Positions 1 to 8,547 of a stretch of DNA of 64,000 nt are shown piece by piece. This DNA comes from Telluria beijingensis (GTDB taxonomy: Bacteria; Pseudomonadota; Gammaproteobacteria; Burkholderiales; Burkholderiaceae_D), in contig NZ_CP132480.1 in NCBI RefSeq assembly GCF_030770395.1, positions 3,401,792-3,465,791 of the forward strand. Reading direction: 5' to 3'. Both the position numbers and the translations under genes were made by a program. Position 1 is the stretch's first letter, and each line of letters begins with the position of its first letter. The notes beneath the pieces are model-generated. The model saw nothing but the letters and a program-made list of their open reading frames with translations. It was not told the DNA's origin and searched no databases.

Positions 1-799
1 TCACGTCATAGCGCCCCTGCACGATCACCGCCGGCAGGTGGGCGATGCGCCCCAGGTCGCGCAGCAGCTGGTCCTCTTCCAAAAACGCGCCATGCAGCAT
101 GTAGTGCGATTCGAGCCGCCCCACGCCCAGGTCGAGCGTATCGTTCGACACTTCCTCGGGCTGCGGCAGCAGGAACACGCGCCGGCCCTCGAAGCGGCTC
201 CAGGCGCGCGCGGCCGGCCAGTAGACCTCGGGGTCGTGGCACAGCAGGCGGCGCGCATAGGCTTGCAGCAGGTCGTGGCGCTCGTCCTGCGGGATCGGGG
301 CCACGAATTCTTCGTACAGCTCGGGATAGAACCAGCGCACCTCGTTGATGAACCAGTCCACCTCGGCCTTCGTGCACAGGAAGATCCCGCGCAGCACGAA
401 GCCGAGGCAGCGTTCGGGATGGGCCTGGCCATAGGCCAGCGCCAGGGTCGAACCCCAGGAGCCGCCGAACACCAGCCACTGCTGGATGCCGAACAGCGCG
501 CGCAGGCGCTCGATGTCCTCGACCAGGAGCTGGGTCGTGTTATTGCGCCACTCGCCCAGCGGCGTCGACTTGCCGGCGCCGCGCTGGTCGAACAGAATCA
601 CGCGGTAGGCGCGCGGATCGAAGAAGCGGCGGTGCTGGGGCGACAGGCCGGCGCCGGGGCCGCCGTGCAGGAACAGCACCGGGATGCCGTCCGGGTTGCC
701 GACCTCTTCCCAGTAGATCGTGTGCAGGTCGTCGACCGCCAGCATGCCGTGGCGATGGGGCTGGATCGGCGGGAACAGCGACGGCGGCGTGACGGGCAT
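1..799 (-). CDS. pip: Proline iminopeptidase, C-terminus cut by window edge
   Basis: An alpha/beta-hydrolase of peptidase family S33 that removes N-terminal proline from peptides in the cytoplasm. The visible 266 residues start at an ATG (797-799, read on the minus strand) and run off the left edge; the family is about 315-320 residues, so roughly 50 are missing. The oxyanion-hole motif HGGPGAG (about residues 45-51), the DQRGAGKS segment (71-78) and the nucleophile elbow GGSWGS with Ser at about 114 are all present. The conserved GRYD segment holding the catalytic Asp is just reached at the edge; the His lies outside. The gene downstream of the PLP enzyme reads the same way with a 56-bp gap on its upstream side, so transcription from the PLP gene is not the obvious source; each may have its own promoter. 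Identification is firm from the motifs. Confidence 0.93.
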   Translation of the reverse strand, partial: MPVTPPSLFPPIQPHRHGMLAVDDLHTIYWEEVGNPDGIPVLFLHGGPGAGLSPQHRRFFDPRAYRVILFDQRGAGKSTPLGEWRNNTTQLLVEDIERLRALFGIQQWLVFGGSWGSTLALAYGQAHPERCLGFVLRGIFLCTKAEVDWFINEVRWFYPELYEEFVAPIPQDERHDLLQAYARRLLCHDPEVYWPAARAWSRFEGRRVFLLPQPEEVSNDTLDLGVGRLESHYMLHGAFLEEDQLLRDLGRIAHLPAVIVQGRYDV

Positions 800-855
800 G
801 GCGGCTCTTGTTGGCAGTGATTCAAGAAGCCGATTGTAACGTATGGACAGTCGGT

Positions 856-2178
856 TCAGAAGAAGGTGTTGAGGGCGTAGCGGACGGTGTAATCGTCGTC
901 CACCGCCAGCAGCAGCGGCCACTTGTCGAAGGTGGTGCAGGGGTGGGAAATGCCGCAGCCGACCAGGTCGCCGACCGCCAGGCCCTCGCACAGCGGATCG
1001 CCGTCGGGCAGCCGCAGGTAGGCGTGCTGGTCGTTCATCTTGACGATGGCGCAGCCCGGCGGCAGCGCGGCCGGCGTGGCGGAGGCGCCGGGCCGCGCAG
1101 TGAACAGCGGGATCGGCAGGTCGGCGTCATGCGAGGCATCGCGCTTGCCCATGGTGAGAATGGCCAGGGTTGGCTCAGGGCGCGACTGCACGGCGCTCCA
1201 GACTTCGAGGGCGGGCAGCAGGCCGGCGTCCGGCTCGCCCACGCGCGCGTCCAGCTGCGCGATATGGCGCCGGTACATGCCATGGTCGCTGGTGAGATAG
1301 CAGCCGCTGCGCAGGATGGCGCGCACCGGGCGCGACAGGCCGGTCACGTGCTGGAAGCCGCGCGCCACCAGGTCGAAATACGACGAGCCGCCGGCCGACA
1401 GCAGGATCTCCGGCGTGGCGAACAGGCCCTCTGCATCGGCGTCGCGCACCAGCGCGACCAGCTGGCCGAGGAAATCGTCGACCATGCGCAGGTCGCGCTC
1501 ATGGTCGTCGCTCACCAGGAGGCCCTCGTAGCCTTCGAAGCCGGCCAGCGCCAGGCCATCGGCGGCGGCGATGGCGCGCGCCACCGCCATCGCCTCTGGC
1601 GCCGTGCGGCAGCCGGCGCGCTTGCCGGCCAGGCCCAGCTCGACCAGCACCGGCAGCGGACGCGCCAGCCTGTGGGCCGCGACCGCCTGCGCCAGGCGCT
1701 CCACGCCGGCCTGCGAATCGGCCAGCACGATGCACTCGAAATCGGGATCGCCATGCAGCAGCGCCAGCACGGCCGCAAGGTCGGCGCGCGCCACCAGCTG
1801 GTTGGCCAGCAGCACGCGGCGCACACCGAAGCGGTGCGCCACCTGGACCTGGGTCGCGGTGGCGAGGGTGATGCCCCAGGCGCCGTTGGCGAGCTGGGCC
1901 CCGAACAGCTGCGGACTCATGGTGGTCTTGCCGTGGGGCGCCAGGCTGACCCCGTGGTCGTCGCAAAAGGCGCGCATCCAGCCGAGGTTGTGGCGCAGGC
2001 GCGCGTCCTTGAGCACGGAGACTGGGAAACTGGTGTCACCACGCAACACATTCCAGCCCTGGACACCGATCGCCCCCTGGCGCAACGGCGCCTGCAGCGG
2101 CAAGCCTTTGGTACCAGGAAATAGCATTTGTTCGTCGAGGCTTGAGAGGGCGAGGCCGCCATGGGGCAAGGTGTGCAT
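856..2178 (-). CDS. Fold-type III PLP enzyme, D-serine dehydratase/D-threonine aldolase-like (amino acid deaminase)
   Basis: 440 residues. The N-terminal half resembles the alanine-racemase TIM barrel, with the PLP-binding lysine in PHGKTTMSP (Lys84). The C-terminal part resembles the DSD1 C-terminal domain and carries an H-x-C pair (His412, Cys414 in ISHPCTTFDKW), which in eukaryotic-type D-serine dehydratases binds catalytic zinc. The likely reaction is dehydration or deamination of a D-hydroxy amino acid (D-Ser or D-Thr) in the cytosol; the substrate cannot be told from the sequence. It is divergent from the secreted beta-helix gene, with a 180-bp spacer. The start at 2178 gives the normal N-terminus (MHTLPHGGLALSS). 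Alternative: a racemase-like or D-threonine aldolase activity. Confidence 0.8.
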   Translation of the reverse strand: MHTLPHGGLALSSLDEQMLFPGTKGLPLQAPLRQGAIGVQGWNVLRGDTSFPVSVLKDARLRHNLGWMRAFCDDHGVSLAPHGKTTMSPQLFGAQLANGAWGITLATATQVQVAHRFGVRRVLLANQLVARADLAAVLALLHGDPDFECIVLADSQAGVERLAQAVAAHRLARPLPVLVELGLAGKRAGCRTAPEAMAVARAIAAADGLALAGFEGYEGLLVSDDHERDLRMVDDFLGQLVALVRDADAEGLFATPEILLSAGGSSYFDLVARGFQHVTGLSRPVRAILRSGCYLTSDHGMYRRHIAQLDARVGEPDAGLLPALEVWSAVQSRPEPTLAILTMGKRDASHDADLPIPLFTARPGASATPAALPPGCAIVKMNDQHAYLRLPDGDPLCEGLAVGDLVGCGISHPCTTFDKWPLLLAVDDDYTVRYALNTFF

Positions 2179-2254
2179 GTGTTGTTTCCGGCAAGTTGCG
2201 ACAAGTTTTTATTGTAGATCGATCCAGGGAATCACCGATTGTGAACAGACCACT

Positions 2255-2269
2255 GTTACAACCTGTAAC
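2255..2269. promoter_or_regulatory. Inverted repeat between divergent genes, possible operator
   Basis: A perfect 6-bp inverted repeat with a 3-bp spacer (GTTACA-acc-TGTAAC) lies 77 bp upstream of the PLP enzyme start and 90 bp upstream of the beta-helix start. The surrounding 100 bp are clearly more AT-rich than the genes. Its position suits a dimeric regulator's operator, but no regulator gene is adjacent and a chance palindrome is possible. Confidence 0.3.
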
Positions 2270-2358
2270 GGATTTTCCTAACTGCACAAGTTATGCTCGG
2301 AAATGTTTCGCAGATTAAATTGCATAAGACACATTTGTTCATACTTCAGGGAAAATTT

Positions 2359-3546
2359 ATGTCGCAACGTCACACTGCCCAGCTGGGCGCCGCTCTCGCC
2401 CTTCTCGGATCGGCCATCGCCATCCCTGCTCACGCCGCGACCTTGTCGGTCGGCCCGGGCAAGACCTACACCGCGCCTTGCAAAGCCTTCGCTGTCGCCA
2501 AGGCAGGCGACCGGATTGAGATTGCCGGCAACACGACGTATCGCGGCGATGTCTGCGCGATCAAGCAGAGCAAGCTCACCATCGTCGGCGTCAACGGACG
2601 TCCCAAGATCGATGCTGGCGGCAAGAATGCACTCGGCAAGGGCATCTGGGTAGTGCAGGGCAACGAGATCGTCATCGAGAATGTCGAGATGTTCGGTTCC
2701 AAGGTTCCGGACAAGAATGGCGCCGCCCTGCGACTGGAAGGCACCAACTTTACCCTGCGCAAGGCCTTCATCCACGATAACGAAAATGGCATCCTGAGCG
2801 GCGTCAAAACCGACAGCAAGATCGTGATCGAGAACAGCGAGTTTGGCCACAATGGCAATGGCACCGGCCAGACCCACAATGTGTATATCGGCTCTGCCGG
2901 CAGCCTGATGTTCCGCTTTAATTTTTCGCACGATGCGGATGGCGGCCACAACCTGAAATCGCGTGCGCTCGTCAACACGATCGCCTATAACCGATTCTCG
3001 AGCACCGTGCCGGGCCAGACCGGGACCACCGCCACCGGCAAGCCCAGCTACGAAATCGACCTGCCGAACGCCGGGACGTCCTACATCATCGGCAACGTGA
3101 TCCACCAACCGGCCGCACACAGCAATTCGAATCTGGTTGCCTACGGGATGGAGAGCGCCGCCAATCCGAGTCATGCGCTGTATGTGGTCAACAATACCTT
3201 CCTGAACGACGATAGCGCGCGTGGCACGTTTGTCTTGATCGGCACGAAAGTGACCACCAAGGCTCTGCTGCAAAATAATATCTTCAGTGGTACCGGGGCC
3301 GTGACCAACCAGGTGGGCGCCGTCGAAAAGACCAATTACCGCTCGGTCGCCCCTGGTTTCGTGAACCGCGCCGCCTGGGACCTGCGCCCGACCGCCAATG
3401 CCCTGGTGATCAATGCCGGCTCGGCGCCCCCAACCGTGAACGGCATGTCGCTCAAGCCGGCCTATGTCTACAAGCATAGCGCTACCAGCGCTACCCGCCC
3501 GGTCGTCAAGACCATCGATGTCGGCGCCTACGAGTCGGCGCTGTAA
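2359..3546 (+). CDS. Secreted right-handed parallel beta-helix protein
   Basis: 395 residues from the ATG at 2359. An upstream in-frame ATG at 2293 exists, but the 2359 start places a normal signal peptide at the N-terminus (basic MSQRH, hydrophobic core GAALALLGSAIAIPA, cleavage after AHA about residue 26) and has a weak AGGGA upstream. The body is rich in short beta-helix coils with Asn/Gly/Val turns (for example IENVEMFGS, IENSEFGHNG, YNRFSS, VVNNTF), as in pectate-lyase-like folds (PbH1 repeats). The end, DVGAYE, is a common terminus of such proteins in this group. No catalytic residues of a named polysaccharide lyase can be pointed to. It may bind or cleave a polysaccharide in the periplasm or outside the cell. 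No carbohydrate genes adjoin it. A perfect hairpin follows. Confidence 0.75.
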   Translation: MSQRHTAQLGAALALLGSAIAIPAHAATLSVGPGKTYTAPCKAFAVAKAGDRIEIAGNTTYRGDVCAIKQSKLTIVGVNGRPKIDAGGKNALGKGIWVVQGNEIVIENVEMFGSKVPDKNGAALRLEGTNFTLRKAFIHDNENGILSGVKTDSKIVIENSEFGHNGNGTGQTHNVYIGSAGSLMFRFNFSHDADGGHNLKSRALVNTIAYNRFSSTVPGQTGTTATGKPSYEIDLPNAGTSYIIGNVIHQPAAHSNSNLVAYGMESAANPSHALYVVNNTFLNDDSARGTFVLIGTKVTTKALLQNNIFSGTGAVTNQVGAVEKTNYRSVAPGFVNRAAWDLRPTANALVINAGSAPPTVNGMSLKPAYVYKHSATSATRPVVKTIDVGAYESAL

Positions 3547-3565
3547 GACGGCGGTGTAAACGAAT

Positions 3566-3594
3566 AATGCCGTTCAGCCAGGCTGAACGGCATT
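3566..3594. terminator. Perfect palindrome between convergent genes, probable bidirectional terminator
   Basis: A 14-bp perfect stem (AATGCCGTTCAGCC and its complement) around a single base, lying 20 bp after the beta-helix stop and 38 bp after the phaB stop. No strong T-run follows on either strand, so it may stall transcripts or protect 3' ends rather than act as a classical intrinsic terminator. Confidence 0.6.
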
Positions 3595-3631
3595 GCCGCG
3601 GCACCGGCGCAACGCCGGTGGTCGCCATCGA

Positions 3632-4372
3632 TCAGGACATATGCTGCCCGCCATTGATCGCGATATTCGCGCCAGTGACGAATGCCGCCTCGTCCGACGA
3701 CAGGTACGCCACCAGGCCCGCCACTTCTTCGGGCTTGCCCAGGCGGCCCATCGGGATTTGCGGGATGATCTTGGTTTCCAGCACTTCGCTCGGGATGTCC
3801 ATCACCATCTTGGTGCCGATATAGCCTGGCGAGATGGTGTTGACGGTCACGCCCTTGCGCGCCACTTCCAGCGCCAGCGCCTTGGTGAAGCCGTGCATGC
3901 CGGCCTTGGCTGCCGAGTAATTGGTCTGGCCGAAAGCCCCCTTCTGGCCATTGACCGACGAGATATTGATGATGCGGCCCCAGCCGCGCTCGACCATGCC
4001 GTCGCAGACCGGCTTCGTCATATTGAAGACGGAATCGAGGTTGGTCTTGATCACGGCGTCCCAGTTGACCTTGTCCATCTTCTTGAAGGTCATGTCGCGG
4101 GTGATGCCGGCGTTATTGACCAGCACGTCGATCGGGCCGACGTCGGCGATCACCTGGCGCACGCATTCCTGGGCCGCGTCGTAGTCGGCCACGTCGCAGG
4201 CATAGGCCTTGAAGTCGTAGCCCTGCTCTTTCATGGCGCCGAGCCAGGAGTCGACCTTGGTATTGCCCGGCGAAAAAGTGGTGACGACCTGATATCCCAA
4301 AGCGGCCAGCTTGATGCACACCGCTTCGCCCAGGCCGCCCATGCCGCCGGTTACTAATGCTACTCGAGCCAT
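3632..4372 (-). CDS. phaB: Acetoacetyl-CoA reductase PhaB
   Basis: 246 residues. NADPH-dependent short-chain dehydrogenase that reduces acetoacetyl-CoA to (R)-3-hydroxybutyryl-CoA, the monomer for polyhydroxybutyrate. The glycine-rich cofactor motif TGGMGGLG is at residues 8-15, NNAG at 86-89, and the catalytic Ser139 (NISSVNG), Tyr152 and Lys156 (NYSAAKAG). Length and the C-terminus (NGGQHMS) match the Cupriavidus-type PhaB. A GGAG Shine-Dalgarno precedes the ATG. It lies 86 bp downstream of phaA on the same strand, forming phaAB; the synthase phaC is not in this window, so the PHB genes are split. Confidence 0.95.
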   Translation of the reverse strand: MARVALVTGGMGGLGEAVCIKLAALGYQVVTTFSPGNTKVDSWLGAMKEQGYDFKAYACDVADYDAAQECVRQVIADVGPIDVLVNNAGITRDMTFKKMDKVNWDAVIKTNLDSVFNMTKPVCDGMVERGWGRIINISSVNGQKGAFGQTNYSAAKAGMHGFTKALALEVARKGVTVNTISPGYIGTKMVMDIPSEVLETKIIPQIPMGRLGKPEEVAGLVAYLSSDEAAFVTGANIAINGGQHMS

Positions 4373-4458
4373 CGTCTTCTCCAGTTTTTTTGTGTCACTA
4401 CGCTTGAAACCGGCGGCGCCGCTGTCGCGGGCCGCCGCTACCTATCGTCCGCCCGCGC

Positions 4459-5637
4459 TCAGTCGCGCTCGACCGCCAGCGCCACGCCCATGCCGCCGCC
4501 GATGCACAGGCTCGCCAGGCCGCGCTTGGCGTCGCGGCGGATCATTTCGTGCAGCAGGGTGACCAGCACGCGGCAGCCGGAAGCGCCGATCGGGTGGCCC
4601 AGCGCGATCGCGCCGCCGTTGACGTTGATCTTCGACGTATCCCAACCCATCTGCTTGTTGACGGCGATGGCCTGGGCGGCGAAGGCTTCGTTGATTTCCA
4701 TCAGGTCGACGTCTTCGTGGGTCCAGCCGGCCTTCTTGAGGCACAGCTGCGAGGCCGAGACCGGGCCCATGCCCATGATTTGCGGGTCGAGGCCGGACGA
4801 CGAATAGGCCTTGATGCGCGCCAGCGGGGTCAAACCCAGCTCTTTTGCCTTGGATGCGCTCATCATGATCACGGCGGCGGCGCCGTCGTTGATGCCGGAG
4901 GCGTTGCCGGCGGTGACCGAGCCTTCTTTATTGAAGGCCGGACGCAGGCTGGCCAGCGCCTCGAGGGTACTACCCGCTTTTGGATACTCATCGGTATCGA
5001 ACACGGTCGTGCCCTTCTTGGTCACGATCTCGACCGGGATGATCTCGTCCTTGAACTTGCCTTCTTTTTGGGCAGTCTCGGCCTTGAGCTGCGATTGCAG
5101 CGCGAATTCGTCCTGCTCGGCGCGCGTGATTTCATATTTCTTGGCGACATTCTCGGCCGTGACGCCCATGTGGTACTGGTTATAGACGTCCCACAGGCCG
5201 TCGACGATCATGGTGTCGGTGAGCTTGGCGTCGCCCATGCGGAAGCCGTCGCGCGAACCGGACAGCACGTGCGGCGAGGCGCTCATGTTCTCTTGTCCGC
5301 CGGCGATGACGATCTCGGCGTCGCCGCAGCGGATCGCCTGGGCCGCCAGGTGGGTGGCCTTGAGGCCGCTGCCGCAGACCTTGTTGATGGTATAGCCGGG
5401 CACCATGTCGGGCAGGCCGGCCTTGATGATGGCCTGGCGCGCCGGGTTCTGGCCGACGCCGGCGGTAAGCACCTGGCCCATGATGACTTCGCTGACGGAT
5501 TCAGGGGCGATGCCGGTCTTGGCCAGCAGATGCTTGATCACTTGCGCGCCGAGCTCGGCGGCGGGAATCTTGGCGAGGGTGCCGCCGAACTTGCCGACTG
5601 CCGTGCGGCCGGCGGCTACGATGACTACGTCTTCCAT
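4459..5637 (-). CDS. phaA: Acetyl-CoA C-acetyltransferase PhaA (beta-ketothiolase)
   Basis: 392 residues. Condenses two acetyl-CoA to acetoacetyl-CoA, the first step of PHB synthesis, and works in reverse in thiolysis. The acyl-accepting cysteine is Cys88 in NKVCGSG; the second active-site residues are His348 (GHPIGASG) and Cys378 (CIGGGMG). It is the first gene of the phaAB pair. A GGAG Shine-Dalgarno sits just upstream of the ATG, and a GC palindrome (5653-5668, GCCGGCC-ac-GGCCGGC) lies in the leader 16 bp from the start, close enough to influence translation or mRNA stability. The alternative, atoB/ThlA for general ketone metabolism, cannot be separated by sequence, but the PhaB neighbour favours PHB. 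Confidence 0.93.
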   Translation of the reverse strand: MEDVVIVAAGRTAVGKFGGTLAKIPAAELGAQVIKHLLAKTGIAPESVSEVIMGQVLTAGVGQNPARQAIIKAGLPDMVPGYTINKVCGSGLKATHLAAQAIRCGDAEIVIAGGQENMSASPHVLSGSRDGFRMGDAKLTDTMIVDGLWDVYNQYHMGVTAENVAKKYEITRAEQDEFALQSQLKAETAQKEGKFKDEIIPVEIVTKKGTTVFDTDEYPKAGSTLEALASLRPAFNKEGSVTAGNASGINDGAAAVIMMSASKAKELGLTPLARIKAYSSSGLDPQIMGMGPVSASQLCLKKAGWTHEDVDLMEINEAFAAQAIAVNKQMGWDTSKINVNGGAIALGHPIGASGCRVLVTLLHEMIRRDAKRGLASLCIGGGMGVALAVERD

Positions 5638-5968
5638 TTCAATCTCCGTTCAGCCGGCCACGGCCGGCGTTATTCAGAATTTCCCTCGGACGGGGCGCCC
5701 CGTACTCGGCGGAACGCCCTGCGCATGGGATGCGTACAAACCTCAAGTCACAGAATGAGGAGCCCATGCTGCTGTTTAAGCAACAGCAATCTTAGCAGTT
5801 TATTCATCGAAAACAACCCGGCAATCGTGCGTATTTGATCTAGCGCATGACTTAATTTTTGGTCGTGAGCAAACGTTCAATTTCTGTTAGGAATGATGCG
5901 TGCGCGTCTGTCCTTTTCCACAATTTTCACAGTAGAATGCACAAGCGCAACGCCAACCAGACCGTTTT
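5638..5968. other. 331-bp divergent spacer between phaA and minC
   Basis: No gene is visible. The phaA side holds a GC palindrome at 5653-5668. A 7-bp stem TGCTGTT/AACAGCA with a 5-base loop lies at 5770-5788. The minC side (5760-5960) is AT-rich and contains a -10-like TAGAAT at 5933-5938, 30 bp before the minC ATG, without a convincing -35. The spacer must contain both the phaAB and minCDE promoters. Confidence 0.6.
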
Positions 5969-6790
5969 ATGCCTAAAACCACGCTTCCCATCGAAATCAA
6001 GATTTCCACGGTCGTTGCCATTTCCACGATCCTGCATTCGGCCGATCCGGACGCCATCGATTCCGCGCTGGAACAGATGACTGGCGGTGTCTCGGACTTC
6101 TTCGAGGACGAGTTCGCGGTGATCGACGTGGCCGCGATCGCGCCCGAGGCGCCGAAGCTCGACTGGGCGGCGCTGGTGGCCCTGCTCAAGAAGTATCGCC
6201 TGAACGCGGTCGCCGTGCGCGGCGCCGGCCCGGCGATGATCGATGCGATCCGGGCCCAGGGCCTGGCGCTGGACGACGGCTCGAGCGGCGTGCGCGCCGG
6301 CGGCCATGCGGCCCCGCCGCCGGTTCCGGCGGAGCAAGAGCACCTGGGTTCCCGCCTGCGCGGGAACGACGTGGCGGCATCAGCGCCGGCGCCAGCCGCT
6401 CCGGAACCCGCCCCGGCGGCGCCTGCGCCGGTCCCGGCCGTGGCCGCGCTGCCCGTGGTCGTCGATACCCCGGTGCGCGCCGGCCAGCGCATCTATGCGC
6501 GCGGCGCCGACCTGATCGTCACCGCGGTGGTGAACAATGGCGCCGAACTGATCGCCGATGGCAGCATCCATGTCTATGCGCCGCTCAATGGCCGCGCACT
6601 GGCGGGCGCCTCCGGCAATACGGATGCGCGCATCTTCGCACTGTCGATGCAGCCTGAACTGGTCTCGATCGCTGGCGTGTACCGCACTTTCGACGAAGGT
6701 TTCCCGTCCGACCTGGCGCGCCAGCCGACGCAGATCCGGCTGGTCGGCGACCGGATCGATATCCAGGCGCTGGCGCCGGCATCCCGCTGA
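5969..6790 (+). CDS. minC: Septum site-determining protein MinC, with a REP-derived linker segment
   Basis: 273 residues. Inhibitor of FtsZ assembly, brought to the membrane by MinD so that division occurs at mid-cell. The N-terminal MinC_N domain (about 1-105) is followed by an unusually long Ala/Pro-rich linker (about 106-165). The C-terminal MinC_C beta-helix follows (about 166-268), including RAGQRIYARGADLIV, DGSIHVYAPLNGRALAG and DARIFALSMQPELVSIAG. Residues 125-135 ([11 protein letters not shown]) are the translation of a REP-like GC palindrome found elsewhere in the window, so the linker appears lengthened by an in-frame insertion. First gene of minCDE, 34 bp before minD. The Shine-Dalgarno is poor. 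Confidence 0.95.
   Translation: MPKTTLPIEIKISTVVAISTILHSADPDAIDSALEQMTGGVSDFFEDEFAVIDVAAIAPEAPKLDWAALVALLKKYRLNAVAVRGAGPAMIDAIRAQGLALDDGSSGVRAGGHAAPPPVPAEQEHLGSRLRGNDVAASAPAPAAPEPAPAAPAPVPAVAALPVVVDTPVRAGQRIYARGADLIVTAVVNNGAELIADGSIHVYAPLNGRALAGASGNTDARIFALSMQPELVSIAGVYRTFDEGFPSDLARQPTQIRLVGDRIDIQALAPASR
6341..6374. repeat. REP-like GC palindrome inside minC
   Basis: Stem GTTCCCGC / GCGGGAAC (6348-6355, 6360-6367) with loop CTGC, flanked by CACCTGG and GACG. The same unit with the same flanks occurs at 44511-44543 and, with CCCC/GGGG stems, at 44568-44600 and 24901-24930. Here it is in frame and translated as part of the MinC linker. Confidence 0.85.
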
Positions 6791-6824
6791 TCCGAACTGA
6801 ACAGATACTGTAAAGGACTTATTT

Positions 6825-7640
6825 GTGGCAAGAATTATTGTTGTGACGTCCGGCAAGGGCGGTGTGGGCAAAACGACCTCGAGCGCTAGCTTCTCCACCG
6901 GGCTGGCCATGCGTGGCCACAAGACGGCAGTGATCGACTTCGACGTCGGCTTGCGCAACCTCGACCTGATCATGGGCTGCGAACGCCGCGTGGTCTATGA
7001 CCTGATCAACGTCATCAATGGCGAAGCGACGCTGAACCAGGCGCTGATCAAGGACAAGCACTGCGACAACCTGTTCATCCTGCCGGCTTCGCAGACGCGC
7101 GACAAGGACGCGCTGTCCGAAGAAGGCGTGGAGCGCGTGCTCAACGACCTGGTCAAGATGGACTTCGAGTTCATCATCTGCGATTCGCCGGCCGGCATCG
7201 AGCATGGCGCGCTGATGGCGCTGACCTTTGCCGACGAGGCGGTCGTGGTCACCAATCCGGAAGTCTCGTCGGTGCGCGACTCGGACCGCATCCTGGGCAT
7301 CCTGCAGGCCAAGTCGCGCCGCGCCCAGACCGGCGGCGAACCGGTCAAGGAACACCTGCTCATCACCCGCTACTCGCCGAAGCGCGTCGATGCCGACGAG
7401 ATGCTCTCTTACCAGGACGTGCAGGAAATCCTGCGCATCCCCCTGATCGGCATCATTCCGGAATCGGAATCGGTGCTGCACGCCTCGAACCAGGGCAACC
7501 CGGCGATCCACTTCAAGGGGACCGACGTGGCCGATGCCTACGAGGACGTCGTCGCGCGCTTCCTGGGCGAAGAGCGCCCGCTGCGCTTTACCAACTACGA
7601 GAAGCCGGGACTGTTCCAGCGCATTTTCGGAGCCAAGTGA
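6825..7640 (+). CDS. minD: Septum site-determining protein MinD
   Basis: 271 residues. Membrane-cycling ATPase of the ParA/Mrp (deviant Walker) family that recruits MinC and is stimulated by MinE. The deviant P-loop GKGGVGKTT is at residues 10-18, the switch-like FDVGLRNLD at about 44-52 and DSPAGIE at about 120-126. The C-terminus ends in a short amphipathic segment ([10 protein letters not shown]) that serves as the membrane-targeting helix. The start is GTG at 6825, supported by a strong AAAGGA at 6812-6817; no ATG gives a better N-terminus. The minE ATG lies 1 bp past the stop, so the two are translated together. Confidence 0.97.
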   Translation: MARIIVVTSGKGGVGKTTSSASFSTGLAMRGHKTAVIDFDVGLRNLDLIMGCERRVVYDLINVINGEATLNQALIKDKHCDNLFILPASQTRDKDALSEEGVERVLNDLVKMDFEFIICDSPAGIEHGALMALTFADEAVVVTNPEVSSVRDSDRILGILQAKSRRAQTGGEPVKEHLLITRYSPKRVDADEMLSYQDVQEILRIPLIGIIPESESVLHASNQGNPAIHFKGTDVADAYEDVVARFLGEERPLRFTNYEKPGLFQRIFGAK

Positions 7641-7641
7641 G

Positions 7642-7893
7642 ATGGCATTGCTTTCATTCCTCTTCCCCGAAAAAAAGAAGAGCGCGACAGCCGCCAAGGA
7701 ACGCCTGCAGATCATCATTGCACGCGAACGGACCAACCGCGCCGGTCCGGATTTCCTGCCGGCCCTGCACCAGGAACTGCTGGCCGTGATCTCGAAGTAC
7801 GTCAAAGTCAATCCTGACGACATCAAGGTATCGGTCGACCGCCAGGGCAACCTGGAAGTGCTGGACGTGAACGTGGTGCTGCCGGATACCTGA
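7642..7893 (+). CDS. minE: Cell division topological specificity factor MinE
   Basis: 83 residues. Stimulates the MinD ATPase and drives pole-to-pole oscillation. The N-terminal [15 protein letters not shown] is the membrane-binding and anti-MinCD region; IIIARERT matches the MinD-contact helix; the C-terminal half is the topological specificity domain ([28 protein letters not shown]). The ATG at 7642 is chosen because it starts the canonical N-terminus and lies one base after the minD stop. Last gene of the operon; a GC hairpin follows 22 bp later. Confidence 0.96.
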   Translation: MALLSFLFPEKKKSATAAKERLQIIIARERTNRAGPDFLPALHQELLAVISKYVKVNPDDIKVSVDRQGNLEVLDVNVVLPDT

Positions 7894-7915
7894 TCCGGCG
7901 CCGCCTTCGCCCCGA

Positions 7916-7940
7916 CAATGCCCGCCGCGTGCGGGCATTG
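7916..7940 (+). terminator. Hairpin after minE
   Basis: Stem CAATGCCCGC / GCGGGCATTG around a 5-base loop, starting 22 bp after the minE stop. No clean T-run follows. A second, weaker hairpin GTTCGC/GCGAAC lies at 7952-7972. Together they probably end the min transcript. Confidence 0.55.
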
Positions 7941-8019
7941 ACTTTGGCGCTGTTCGCGTTAATTATGCGAACCTTTCCAATTTGCGCCGGTCTCAGCCAC
8001 TGTCGAGTTAACTCATCGG

Positions 8020-8547
8020 GTGGCGATGATGCAAGGCTTGGGCTTCGAAGAAGTATTTGCAGCACTGACCTCGCTGCATCTCGATAACGACGAAGTCGCC
8101 AGGCTACGTACGTGGGTCGCCGCCATCGTCCACCCTGGCGAGTGCCTTCAGTTGATCGCCGAGGCCGCCGGCACGCCATGCTGTCCGCATTGCCAATGTC
8201 CGCGCGTGCATCGCTGCGGTTCGGCCAGTGGGCTGCAGCGCTGGCGCTGCCTGGCCTGCCGGCGCAGCTTCAACGCGCTGACCAATACGCCGCTGGCGCG
8301 GCTGCGCAAGAAAGCCGCCTGGTTGCCCTACCTGCAATGCGTACTGGAGTCGCGCACGGTCCGCGCAGCAGCCGAACTCGTCGGCGTGCACCGTACCACC
8401 AGTTTCCGCTGGCGCCATCGCTTCGTGCCCGGGGCCGCAAACAAACGTCCCGTTCGCCTCGAAGGCACCGTCGAGGCCGACGAAACCTATAGGCCCCGGC
8501 GAAGCAGGAATCCAGCAGCAAAGTTAACTATGGATAGCTTTGCGTAA
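8020..8547 (+). pseudogene. Truncated IS1595-family transposase
   Basis: About 175 codons from a GTG at 8020 (ATGs at 8026 and 8029 are equally possible). The first part matches IS1595-type transposases. It has a zinc ribbon with two C-x2-C pairs (CPHC about residue 55 and CLAC about 77), then a helix-turn-helix region (ESRTVRAAAELVGVHRTTSFRWRHRF). The start of the ISXO2/DDE domain follows (EGTVEADETY), holding the first catalytic Asp. After that the frame leaves the family and ends within 20 residues, so the rest of the catalytic domain is gone. The breakpoint is next to a degenerate REP-like stretch (8494-8515). It cannot be active. An 8-bp direct repeat AGTTAACT at 8006-8013 and 8522-8529 brackets the relic. 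Confidence 0.82.
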
